Below are positions 55,955 through 64,000 of a stretch of 64,000 bases of DNA, piece after piece. Under the pieces are notes generated by a model. It did not search any database. It saw only the letters and a list, made by a program, of their open reading frames with translations, and was not told the DNA's origin. Numbering within the stretch: the first letter of the stretch is position 1; every line of letters begins with the position of its first letter. Made by a program: the position numbers and the translations under genes. Source of the stretch: Microbacterium foliorum (GTDB lineage: Bacteria; Actinomycetota; Actinomycetes; Actinomycetales; Microbacteriaceae); the NCBI RefSeq assembly GCF_003367705.1, contig NZ_CP031425.1:1116001-1180000 (forward strand), in the 5' to 3' direction.

Positions 55955-56982
55955 CGGGCGCTTTCCACGCGTCGGGCATCCGCCGAGTGCAGGGTGCGCA
56001 GCTCGGCGATCAGCAGACGGTGCGCGGCATCGGCTGCGGGGATGAGACCGGTGCATCCCAGCGATCCGTGCGTCTGGCCGATGAACCGCACGGCCGTGAC
56101 CGCGACCCCCGCATCCGACAGCGCGCGGGCGTACGCCTCGCCGTCGCCGCGCAGCGGATCGAGCTCCGAGGTGAGGATGAGGGCCGGGGGGAGGCCGTCG
56201 TGGGAGGCCGCCAGGAGCGGAGAGGCGTAGGGGAGGCGTGCGGTGCCCGCATCGTCGCCGAGGTACTGCCGCACCAGCTGGCGTCCCGCCGTGCGGACGA
56301 TCACGCCGGGCATCGAGGCGGCGATCCCAGCCATGTCGGCGTGCCCGATCGTCAGATCCAGTGCCGGGTTCTCGAGGATCTGCAGGGCGATCGGATGGTT
56401 CGCGCGGTCACGGTTCATCAGGGTCACGGCCGCGGCGAGGTCGCCACCCGACGAGGCGCCCCCGACCGCGATCCGCCAGGGCGAGCCGCCGAGCTCGGTC
56501 GCATGTGCGCGCACCCACTCGAACGCCGACCAGCACTGCTCGGGCTGGGTCGGATAGCGCTGCTCGGGGGCGTGGGCGTAGTCGACCGCGACGAGCACGA
56601 TCCCCGCGTCGTGTGCGCGCTGCCGGAACCGTGCGTCCCAGCTCACCCAGTCGATGCCGGCGATCGTGAATCCGCCTCCGTAGAAGTACACGAGGATCGG
56701 CAGGTCGGCGCCGCGGGCGGCCGGGTCGGCGTCCGGCCAGTAGACGCGCACGCGCACGTCGGGGTGCCCGTCGACCGGCACGAGCTCGTCGCGCGTCGCG
56801 GTGTCGAGGGGGACGATGCCCAGCGCGGCGCTCACGCGCGTGTCGTTCTCGCTCGCCACGCGTCGGCGGCCGGCGGGGTCCTTCGGCTCGGGAGCCAGCA
56901 GCGGCGCGATCCGGTTCTCGTACCTCGCCACCGCGTCGTCGAGCGTCGGACGGCGGAATCTGCCATTCCTCGGTCTGGGCAT
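55951..56982 (-). CDS. Alpha/beta hydrolase of the HSL type (esterase B)
   Basis: A 343-residue esterase, first gene of the operon. The oxyanion motif is 'YGGGF' (101-104), a variant of HGGG; nucleophile Ser177 lies in 'GGASSGG', with 'DYAHAPEQRYP' and 'ELDPLRGDG'. ATG 56982 is chosen since AAGGAG is 7 nt upstream; ATG 56988 is too close to it. A UUCG-type hairpin (57000-57013) precedes the ribosome site. Confidence 0.92.
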   Translation of the reverse strand: MPRPRNGRFRRPTLDDAVARYENRIAPLLAPEPKDPAGRRRVASENDTRVSAALGIVPLDTATRDELVPVDGHPDVRVRVYWPDADPAARGADLPILVYFYGGGFTIAGIDWVSWDARFRQRAHDAGIVLVAVDYAHAPEQRYPTQPEQCWSAFEWVRAHATELGGSPWRIAVGGASSGGDLAAAVTLMNRDRANHPIALQILENPALDLTIGHADMAGIAASMPGVIVRTAGRQLVRQYLGDDAGTARLPYASPLLAASHDGLPPALILTSELDPLRGDGEAYARALSDAGVAVTAVRFIGQTHGSLGCTGLIPAADAAHRLLIAELRTLHSADARRVESAR

Positions 56983-57031
56983 CTGCATCTCCTTCGACGG
57001 CCGCTTCGGCGGCTGCGCACTAGTCTGAGCA

Positions 57032-57047
57032 ATCGAAGAACTTCGAT
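57032..57047. promoter_or_regulatory. Operator between esterase operon and LacI regulator
   Basis: A perfect 7-bp inverted repeat, ATCGAAG-AA-CTTCGAT, in the divergent gap. It is the likely binding site of the adjacent LacI-family regulator, though it lacks the usual central CG. Confidence 0.65.
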
Positions 57048-57064
57048 GAAGCGGGGAATCGAAC

Positions 57065-58054
57065 ATGCGAGCGCGACCGGGCCGAGTGACCATCTACGAC
57101 GTCGCGGAGCGCGCGGGAGTGAGCATCTCGACCGTCTCGCTCGCGGTCAGCGCACCGCACCGGGTGCGGCAGGAGACACGCGAGCGCATCGTCGCCGCGG
57201 CCACGGAGCTCGGCTATCGCATGACCGCGGGGCGGCGGGTGGGGGCGGCGCGGATCGCGGTGGCCGCGCCCTTCACGACGTACCCCTCGTACCTGCGCAG
57301 GCTCTCCGGCATGCTGCGCCGCGCCAGGGACGCCGCCGTCGACATCATCCCCTACGACCTGGATTCCGCGGCCGCCGCCGAGGAGCCGCTGCTGGATGTG
57401 CTGCCCACCCGCGCCGACGTCGCGGGACTCGTGGTGATGGGGGTGCCGCTGGGCGGGGCCGCACGCCGCGCGAGTCGCGCCGCCCGCATCCCGGTCGTGT
57501 ACGTCGATGTCGTGCCCTCGCGTGCGGATGCCGGGGGGCCGGTGATCCTCGTCGACGACCGCGACGGCGGCGCTCAGATCGGCCGGCATCTCGCCGGTCT
57601 CGGTCACCGACGGGTTCTTTTCGTCCACGAGCCGCAGCGCTCGCCGTCGTACGTGTCGGCGGGGATGCTGCGCGTCGAGGGACTCGCCGACCATGTCGAG
57701 GTCGTGTCGATCGCGCTCGACCGGCCGGGTGCGGTCGGCGCCGACGTCCCACGTCAGGCTGCCCGCACGGGGGCGACCGCGATCGTCGCGAACCACGATC
57801 AGTATGCGGCGGCGGTGCTCGCCGAGCTCCGCTCCTCGCCGCCGGCCGCGCCTCTCGCGGTGGTCGGGTACGACGACGGCGAGCTCGCCGCGGGGCTCGA
57901 CCTGACCACGGTGCGCCAGCCGTTCGAGGAGAGCGGGCGGGTGGCACTGGAGCGGGTGCTCGCCCTGGTCTCGGGCACGGAGGCCTCGCATGAGACGGTG
58001 CTTCTGGCTCCCGCGCTGATCGAACGCGGCTCGACCCGGCGACTATTGTTATAG
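57065..58054 (+). CDS. LacI-family regulator of the esterase operon
   Basis: A 329-residue LacI-type regulator. The HTH is 'TIYDVAERAGVSISTVSLAV'; the hinge region is divergent, and the effector domain is a type I periplasmic-binding fold ('DDRDGGAQIGRHLAGLGHRRVLFV', 'ANHDQYAAAVLAEL'). Divergent from the esterase/MFS/CocE operon with one palindrome between. A GGGG site precedes ATG. The effector is unknown. Confidence 0.92.
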   Translation: MRARPGRVTIYDVAERAGVSISTVSLAVSAPHRVRQETRERIVAAATELGYRMTAGRRVGAARIAVAAPFTTYPSYLRRLSGMLRRARDAAVDIIPYDLDSAAAAEEPLLDVLPTRADVAGLVVMGVPLGGAARRASRAARIPVVYVDVVPSRADAGGPVILVDDRDGGAQIGRHLAGLGHRRVLFVHEPQRSPSYVSAGMLRVEGLADHVEVVSIALDRPGAVGADVPRQAARTGATAIVANHDQYAAAVLAELRSSPPAAPLAVVGYDDGELAAGLDLTTVRQPFEESGRVALERVLALVSGTEASHETVLLAPALIERGSTRRLLL

Positions 58055-58068
58055 TTGTAGTAGAACTA
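58052..58068. promoter_or_regulatory. Candidate GntR/YtrA operator
   Basis: TAGTT-GTAGTAG-AACTA, an AT-rich inverted repeat in the 33-bp gap before the GntR gene. Similar TAGTnnnnACTA repeats precede YtrA-type regulators, suggesting autoregulation. It begins inside the last codon of the LacI gene. Confidence 0.55.
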
Positions 58069-58087
58069 GTAGAAGATCGGAGCCGGG

Positions 58088-58438
58088 ATGCTGATTCGAA
58101 TCGATGCCGACAGTGCGCGGCCTCTCTTCGAGCAGGTCGCCGCATCGGTGCGCACCGACATCCTCACCGGTCGACTCGTCCCCGGCGATCGGCTGCCCGC
58201 CGCTCGGGAGGTCGCGGAGGCGCTCGAGATCAACCTGCACACCGTGCTGCGCGCCTACCAGCAGCTGCGCGACGAGGGTCTGATCGACCTGCGCCGTGGC
58301 AGGGGTGCCGTCGTCTCAGCATCCGCGACCCCTCTCGCCGAGCTCTCGCACGACATCTCCGCTCTCGTCACCCGCGCGGCATCCCTCGGGCTGTCCGCCT
58401 CGACTCTGGCCGCCCTCATCAAGGAGACCGACGCATGA
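58088..58438 (+). CDS. GntR-family regulator, YtrA subfamily
   Basis: A 116-residue regulator: GntR winged helix ('PLFEQVAASVRTDILTGRLVPGDRLPAAREVAEAL', abbreviated here: DRLPAAREVAEALEIN) and only a short C-terminal dimerisation tail, the YtrA hallmark. Such regulators usually sit in front of membrane-protein operons they repress. Its stop overlaps the next start as ATGA. Confidence 0.92.
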   Translation: MLIRIDADSARPLFEQVAASVRTDILTGRLVPGDRLPAAREVAEALEINLHTVLRAYQQLRDEGLIDLRRGRGAVVSASATPLAELSHDISALVTRAASLGLSASTLAALIKETDA

Positions 58439-59457
58439 CCCCTGAAATCCTCCGAGCCCGCACCGCCTTCTGGTGGGTGGGGGTGATCGTCCCGCTCGCC
58501 CTGATCGCGCTCGCGAGCATCGTCGTGCTCTCCTGGATGCCCGAGGTCCCCGATCCGGCGGCGACCCACTGGGGGCTCGACGGCGTCGACGGCTATGGAC
58601 CGAGCTGGACTCCTCTCGCCCTGCTGGTCGGTCTCGGCGGCGGGACGGTGCTGCTGTTCGCGCTCATCGCGCTATTCTCCCACCGTCCCCCGCAGCGGGA
58701 TGCCGCGGCACCGAGCCCGCGGCCGCAGTGGTCCGCGACCGCGCGGCTGCTCGGTGCCGTGAGCCTCGGCACGGCGGGCCTGATGGCGGTGCTCGCCATC
58801 GCCACCACCGCTGTGCAGCGTGGCCTCGCCGACGCCGCGGATGCCGCCGACATCACCCCGTGGGTCCCGGTCTTCCTCCTGGTCATGATCGCGCTCGCCG
58901 TCGCCGGCTGGTTCCTGCAGCCGGCGGTGCCGCGCTCGCCCGAGTCGGTGGGCGATGCGGCGACCCCGCTGCTGCTGGCCGATCACGAGCGCGCGGTGTG
59001 GATGAAGACGGTGACGGTGGCGAGAGTCGGCCAGGTCGTCCTCGGCATCGCCGTCTTCCTCATGATCGCGATGAGCGTGCTCCTGTTCGCTCAGGACATC
59101 GCCGCGGGGTGGATCGTCGCCGCGGTCGCGCTGATCGTCACGGTTCTCGTGTCGACCAGCCTCACCTTCCGCGTCCGCGCGAGCGCCGCGGGGCTCCGCG
59201 TGCGATCCGTCATGGGCTGGCCGCGCATCGAGATCCCGGCCGCCGAGATCGCGAGCGTGCGCGCCGTGCGGGTCGACCCCTTCGCCGAGTTCGGAGGATG
59301 GGGATATCGCTTCGGCGTGGACGGGCGCCGCGGAGTGGTGCTCCGTGCGGGCGACGCTCTCGAGGTCGCCCGCACGAACGGCCGCGTGTTCGTCGTCACG
59401 GTCGACGACGCGGCCACGGCGGCATCCGTCCTGGCCCTCGCCGCCGACCCCCGATAG
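58435..59457 (+). CDS. DUF1648-containing membrane protein
   Basis: A 340-residue protein with about seven helices. The N-terminal DUF1648 segment ('DPAATHWGLDGVDGYGP', after the first helix) is followed by helices and a C-terminal soluble PH-like region ('GLRVRSVMGWPRIEIPAAEI'). DUF1648 proteins commonly pair with YtrA regulators and respond to envelope stress or antibiotics; the exact function is unknown. Start overlaps gntR as ATGA. Confidence 0.88.
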   Translation: MTPEILRARTAFWWVGVIVPLALIALASIVVLSWMPEVPDPAATHWGLDGVDGYGPSWTPLALLVGLGGGTVLLFALIALFSHRPPQRDAAAPSPRPQWSATARLLGAVSLGTAGLMAVLAIATTAVQRGLADAADAADITPWVPVFLLVMIALAVAGWFLQPAVPRSPESVGDAATPLLLADHERAVWMKTVTVARVGQVVLGIAVFLMIAMSVLLFAQDIAAGWIVAAVALIVTVLVSTSLTFRVRASAAGLRVRSVMGWPRIEIPAAEIASVRAVRVDPFAEFGGWGYRFGVDGRRGVVLRAGDALEVARTNGRVFVVTVDDAATAASVLALAADPR

Positions 59458-59493
59458 CTCGTCCGTGTCCGTCCTGATCAGAGGAGACCGCTC

Positions 59494-60471
59494 ATGACCC
59501 GCCTCCGTGTCACCGCCATCGCCGTGTTCATCGCCCTCGCCTGCGGCCTCGCCTGGCTCGTCGCCCTGCCGCTGTGGTCGGGCGACGGTCTCGCCGAGCC
59601 GCTCGCCGGCGTGATCCTGCCCGTGATGATGTTCACCCCCGCGATCGCCGCGCTCGTGGTGACCCTGCTCATGCGCGTCCCCGCGCGCGGCGAGAGACTG
59701 CGATTCCTCGGGTTGTGGCCGCTGCGTCCGGCGAGGCGCGTGATCTGGCTGACGGTGCTGGGCTGGCTCGCGCCTCCGGTGCTCGTCGCGCTCGGCGTCC
59801 TCGTCGCCGCCGCGCTCGGATTCGTCCGTCTCGACCTGACGTTCGCCGCGTTCTCGGCCACCGTCGCGGGAGCCCTTCCCGAGGGCACGCCGATGCCTCC
59901 CGTCGGGCTGCTCGTGGTCTCGCAGATCGCGCTGATCCCGTTCGCCGCGCTGCTCAACGGCGTGCTGGCATTCGGCGAGGAGCTGGGCTGGCGGGGGTGG
60001 CTCGTGCCGGCGCTGCGCCCGCTCGGCACCTGGCCCACCCTGCTCCTCAGCGGGGCGATCTGGGGACTGTGGCACAGCCCGATCATCCTGCTCGGCTACA
60101 ACTTCGGCCGCACCGATGTCACGGGCGTCCTCTTCATGGTCGGCGGCTGCGTCGCCTGGGGAGTCCTCTTCGGATGGCTGCGCCTGCGCTCCGCATCGAT
60201 CTGGCCCGCCGTCCTGGCGCACGGATCGCTCAACGCGGCGGCCGGGCTCGTGCTGCTCGTCGCCGCATCGCAGCCCGATCTCGCCCTCGCGGGGCCGCTG
60301 GGCGTCGCGGCGTGGATCGTGGCCGCCGTCGTCATCGGGATCCTCGCCCTCACCGGGCAGTTCCGCCGGCAGCCGGAGCTGGCGGACGCACCGGGACGCC
60401 TGCTCTCCGCCCCGCGCGCGTCACGGGAGACGGGCGCGACGGGGGATCCGCAGCGGCCGTCCACCCCTTGA
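59494..60471 (+). CDS. CPBP-family intramembrane metalloprotease
   Basis: A 325-residue membrane protein of the CPBP/CAAX protease (Rce1-like) family. Motif 1 'GEELGWRGWL' (EExxxR), motif 2 'GLWHSP' and motif 3 'VLAHGSLNA' provide the metal ligands. GAGG precedes the ATG. It is the third gene in the ytrA-type operon. Family members act in prenyl-protein processing or bacteriocin immunity; which applies is unknown. Confidence 0.92.
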   Translation: MTRLRVTAIAVFIALACGLAWLVALPLWSGDGLAEPLAGVILPVMMFTPAIAALVVTLLMRVPARGERLRFLGLWPLRPARRVIWLTVLGWLAPPVLVALGVLVAAALGFVRLDLTFAAFSATVAGALPEGTPMPPVGLLVVSQIALIPFAALLNGVLAFGEELGWRGWLVPALRPLGTWPTLLLSGAIWGLWHSPIILLGYNFGRTDVTGVLFMVGGCVAWGVLFGWLRLRSASIWPAVLAHGSLNAAAGLVLLVAASQPDLALAGPLGVAAWIVAAVVIGILALTGQFRRQPELADAPGRLLSAPRASRETGATGDPQRPSTP

Positions 60472-60503
60472 CGCCTCGCGTGCCGCGAGGGTTTGCTGAG
60501 GGG

Positions 60504-61205
60504 ATGGACGCCACCGCCGATGCCTGGTCGAAGACCGACTCCTATCTCGCCGATCTGCTCGTCGGGGATGATCCGCATCTCGAGGCGGCGCTGGCGGCGC
60601 AGCGCGCGGCCGGACTGCCCGAGATCGAGGTGGCACCCGTCTCGGGCAAGCTGCTCCACCTGATCGCGCGGATCAGCGGAGCGCGGCGGGTGCTCGAGAT
60701 CGGCACCCTCGGCGGATATTCGACGATCTGGCTCGCGCGCGCGGTCGGCGCCGAGGGCCGTGTCGTGACGATCGAAGCCGAGGCAGCCAATGCCGCCGTC
60801 GCGCGGGGGAGTCTCGACGCGGCCGGCGTCGGCGACCGGGTCGACATCCGGATCGGGCGCGGCGCGGATGTGCTCCCGACTCTCGTCGGCGCATTCGATC
60901 TGGTCTTCATCGACGCCGACAAGGAGTCGAACACGATCTACCTCGACTGGGCGGCGCGCCTCGGGCATCCCGGCACCGTCGTGATCCTCGACAACATCGG
61001 GCGCGAGGGCGAGATCATCCGTGACGACACGACCGATCCGAAGGTGATCGGCACCAGGGACGCGCTGCGGATGCTGGGGGAGGACCCCCGCTTCGACGCC
61101 ACAGCCCTGCAGACCGTCGGGGTCAAGGGATGGGACGGCTTCGCAGTCGCGGTCGTGGTGTCGCCCTCCGACTCGGACCCCGGCGCCGACGCGGCGGCGG
61201 GCTAG
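60504..61205 (+). CDS. O-methyltransferase family 3 (SAM-dependent)
   Basis: A 233-residue methyltransferase: SAM-binding 'VLEIGTLGGYSTIWLA', 'VVTIEAEA', metal-binding 'VFIDADKESN' and 'VILDNIGREG' match the catechol/caffeoyl-CoA-type family. Substrate unknown. ATG 60504 has GAGGGG directly adjacent, too close for a normal site; TTTGCT plus 6 nt could make it leaderless. Its stop codon TAG is part of the eno -10. Confidence 0.9.
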   Translation: MDATADAWSKTDSYLADLLVGDDPHLEAALAAQRAAGLPEIEVAPVSGKLLHLIARISGARRVLEIGTLGGYSTIWLARAVGAEGRVVTIEAEAANAAVARGSLDAAGVGDRVDIRIGRGADVLPTLVGAFDLVFIDADKESNTIYLDWAARLGHPGTVVILDNIGREGEIIRDDTTDPKVIGTRDALRMLGEDPRFDATALQTVGVKGWDGFAVAVVVSPSDSDPGADAAAG

Positions 61206-61208
61206 ACT
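61203..61208 (+). promoter_or_regulatory. -10 element (TAGACT) of eno
   Basis: TAGACT overlaps the TAG stop of the upstream gene. A start about 7 nt later gives a leader of about 50 nt that holds AAGGAG before the eno GTG, unlike the leaderless genes. Confidence 0.5.
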
Positions 61209-61248
61209 GGCCGAGGATCGACGACGCTCCACACAACGTTTTCTCTGA

Positions 61249-62544
<1,296 letters not shown>

Positions 62545-62588
62545 ACGCAGCACAGACAGAGGCACGCCGCCTGAGCGGCATCGACGGA

Positions 62589-62620
62589 GGAGGAGCCGTG
62601 GCACGACGACCGGCTCCTCC
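62589..62620 (+). promoter_or_regulatory. Hairpin sequestering the divIC/ftsB-like ribosome site and start codon
   Basis: GGAGGAGCCG (62589-62598) pairs perfectly with CGGCTCCTCC (62611-62620), loop of 12 nt. The left arm is the Shine-Dalgarno sequence plus the first G of the GTG; the right arm is codons 5-8. The stem would block initiation unless opened. Confidence 0.65.
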
Positions 62621-63161
62621 TTCGGCGTCTCCGGGGTCGTCCCGAGCCGGGGCGGCGAAGGGCTCCGCGGCGCGCGCACCCCGGTCCGCGTCGCCGCGCG
62701 GGTCGGCCGCACGCGGCGCGACGGCGCGCAGCGTCGACGTGCGGGAGTGGGCCTCCGGCATCCGCCTCTCGGCGTTCTCGGTGATCATGCTCTCGCTCGT
62801 CGTGCTGGGTGCCTGGGTGCTGGTGCCGACCCTGGGGACGTTCATCGATCAGCGTCAGAAGATCGCCGCGCTCGAGCAGTCCATCCAGGTCTCGGAAGAC
62901 CAGATCACGGCGCTGCAGAAGGAGCGCGACCGCTGGAACGACCCGGCGTACATCACGACCCAGGCGCGCGAGCGCCTCTACTACGTCAAGCCGGGTGAGG
63001 TCGTCTATCTGATCGACGACGATCTCGACCCCGCCGCGCTGCCGCAGGAGCAGGGTCCTGTCAGCGACACCCTCGAAGAGACCCCGTCGGACTGGATGCC
63101 CCAGCTGCTGCGCACGCTCACCTCCGCCGGTCTCAGCGACACGGCAGCGGTCACGCGCTGA
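62598..63161 (+). CDS. Septum formation initiator family protein (DivIC/FtsB-like)
   Basis: A 187-residue bitopic protein: a basic Ala/Ser/Pro-rich cytosolic tail (1-50), one transmembrane helix (about 57-79), a coiled coil (about 82-112) and 'ITTQARERLYYVKPGEVVYLID', typical of the family (abbreviated: ARERLYYVKPGE). It should join the FtsQ-FtsL complex in cell division. GTG 62598 follows GGAGGAG, but that site lies in a perfect hairpin with codons 5-8. Confidence 0.92.
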   Translation: MARRPAPPSASPGSSRAGAAKGSAARAPRSASPRGSAARGATARSVDVREWASGIRLSAFSVIMLSLVVLGAWVLVPTLGTFIDQRQKIAALEQSIQVSEDQITALQKERDRWNDPAYITTQARERLYYVKPGEVVYLIDDDLDPAALPQEQGPVSDTLEETPSDWMPQLLRTLTSAGLSDTAAVTR

Positions 63162-63231
63162 CCTCGGCCACCGGCCGTCGGGCAGGTGACACGACCGGCA
63201 CGGCTCCGAGCGAGCTCCCTGGCGTCTCCCG

Positions 63232-63237
63232 TACGCT
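63232..63237 (+). promoter_or_regulatory. -10 element (TACGCT) of the DUF501 gene
   Basis: TACGCT ends 6 nt before GTG 63244, giving this gene its own leaderless start within the eno group. Confidence 0.5.
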
Positions 63238-63243
63238 GGTCGG

Positions 63244-63786
63244 GTGACCACGCCGCCTTTCCCCACGCCCACCGCCGCCGAGCTCGCCGTGGTCTCGGCC
63301 CAGCTCGGCAGGACCGCCCGCGGCGTGGTGGGCATCGCCGCACGCTGCGTGTGCGGCAACCCGACGGTCGTCGCGACGACGCCGCGGCTGCCGGACGGCT
63401 CGCCCTTCCCCACGTTCTACTACCTGACGCATCCCGCGGCGACGGCGGCGATGTCGACGCTCGAGGCCACACAGGTCATGCCCGAGCTCGCCGCCCTGCT
63501 CGCGGATGACGAGCAGGTCGCGGCCGCCTATCTGAAGGCGCACCGGTCGTACCTGCGCGACCGGAGCGGGTTCGGCGAGGTCGACGAGATCTCCGGCATC
63601 TCGGCCGGTGGCATGCCGACGCGTGTCAAATGCCTGCATGCCCTGGCCGGACACGCCCTCGCGGCGGGCCCGGGCGTGAACCCGATCGGTGACGCGGCGC
63701 TCGAGCGCTCCAGCTGGTCACCCGATCGGTGCCGGTGCGACGAGCCCGGCGCCGCCCTGCGCGACGCCGAGGCCTCATCCGCATGA
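63244..63786 (+). CDS. DUF501 family protein
   Basis: A 180-residue DUF501 protein ('RGVVGIAARCVCGNPTVVAT', 'PFPTFYYLTHP', 'GGMPTRVKCLHAL', then 'PGVNPIGDAAL'). The family is conserved next to eno and ppx in actinobacteria; its function is not known. Conserved Cys residues (CVCG, KCLH, CRC) could bind a metal. It overlaps the next gene as ATGA. Confidence 0.92.
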   Translation: MTTPPFPTPTAAELAVVSAQLGRTARGVVGIAARCVCGNPTVVATTPRLPDGSPFPTFYYLTHPAATAAMSTLEATQVMPELAALLADDEQVAAAYLKAHRSYLRDRSGFGEVDEISGISAGGMPTRVKCLHALAGHALAAGPGVNPIGDAALERSSWSPDRCRCDEPGAALRDAEASSA

Positions 63787-64000
63787 CGGCGCGCCGGATG
63801 CTGCGCAGCGGCGTCGTGCTCGCGACGATCATGGCATCCGTCCTGCTCCTCGGCGCGTCGGCCACCCCGCCTCCGGTGCCCGACGACCCCGCCGATCCGG
63901 TGCGCGCGTCCGAGTACTGGCTCGACGGCGCCCGCATCCGCGACGCGTGGCAGACGACTCGCGGCGACGGTGTGACGATCGCGGTCATCGACACGGGCAT
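63783..64000 (+). CDS. S8-family serine protease, secreted (N-terminus only)
   Basis: The first 72 or so residues: a signal peptide ('VVLATIMASVLLLGASA'), a short linker and the beginning of a subtilisin domain with the catalytic Asp in 'VTIAVIDTG'. The window ends inside the gene. The layout (signal peptide, 'SEYWLDGARIRDAWQTTRG') resembles mycosin-like S8 proteases. ATG 63783 overlaps the DUF501 stop. Confidence 0.85.
   Translation, partial: MTARRMLRSGVVLATIMASVLLLGASATPPPVPDDPADPVRASEYWLDGARIRDAWQTTRGDGVTIAVIDTG

Overview
The window reads as a chromosomal segment of a very high-G+C actinobacterium, most likely a Microbacteriaceae member close to Microbacterium. Reasons: strong GC bias at third codon positions, frequent GTG starts, the ScfR/RamB-type regulator beside a GTP-dependent pckG, the long GapB-type GAPDH, and the order eno - divIC/ftsB-like - DUF501 - S8 protease at the right edge. 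I saw no tRNA, rRNA, insertion sequence, prophage or CRISPR array. No gene-free stretch exceeds about 300 bases; the longest (30392-30662) holds an FMN riboswitch.

Layout. 1-2976: MurR/RpiR-type regulator divergent from a sugar kinase and murQ (amino-sugar / MurNAc recycling). 3073-6397: copper amine oxidase, TetR regulator and small membrane protein, tied together by two copies of one palindrome. 6574-12559: gap, an AlkZ-like DNA glycosylase, a RamB-type regulator and pckG. 12702-20555: ABC exporter, S66 peptidase, CopB-type copper ATPase with a CsoR-type operator, MHS-family MFS carrier, phosphoesterase and a small unknown. 20664-26844: GH35 beta-galactosidase with an ABC sugar importer and a divergent LacI regulator with two operator copies over the promoter. 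26921-30605: ribDE-ribBA-ribH under an FMN riboswitch. 30663-36710: Fpg-family glycosylase, GNAT, mfd, SDR. 36889-42038: hexapeptide-repeat protein, a 980-residue kinase / M23-like / aminotransferase fusion and an amino-acid permease. 42084-49598: gdhA, ppc, nhaA, mazG, hisS. 49804-58054: SGNH hydrolase, APC permease, then a tight operon of two esterases, an MFS carrier and a CocE/NonD hydrolase with a divergent LacI regulator. 58088-64000: GntR-YtrA regulator operon, CPBP protease, O-methyltransferase, eno, divIC/ftsB-like, DUF501 and the start of an S8 protease.

How the genes work together. Enzymes around phosphoenolpyruvate and 2-oxoglutarate (gap, pckG, ppc, gdhA, eno) are concentrated here. 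Two patterns run through the whole window. First, about 16 genes lack a convincing Shine-Dalgarno sequence and instead have a -10-like hexamer (roughly TANNNT) ending 6-7 nt before the start codon, as expected for leaderless mRNAs; this pattern also decides several start codons (ppc, the TetR gene, copB). Second, short tandem repeats with periods of 12, 15, 18 and 30 bp recur at gene ends, in loops and in junctions.

All functions come from reading the sequence and family knowledge; no search was run. Start codons were chosen from RBS, -10 spacing, ATGA overlaps and expected family length.
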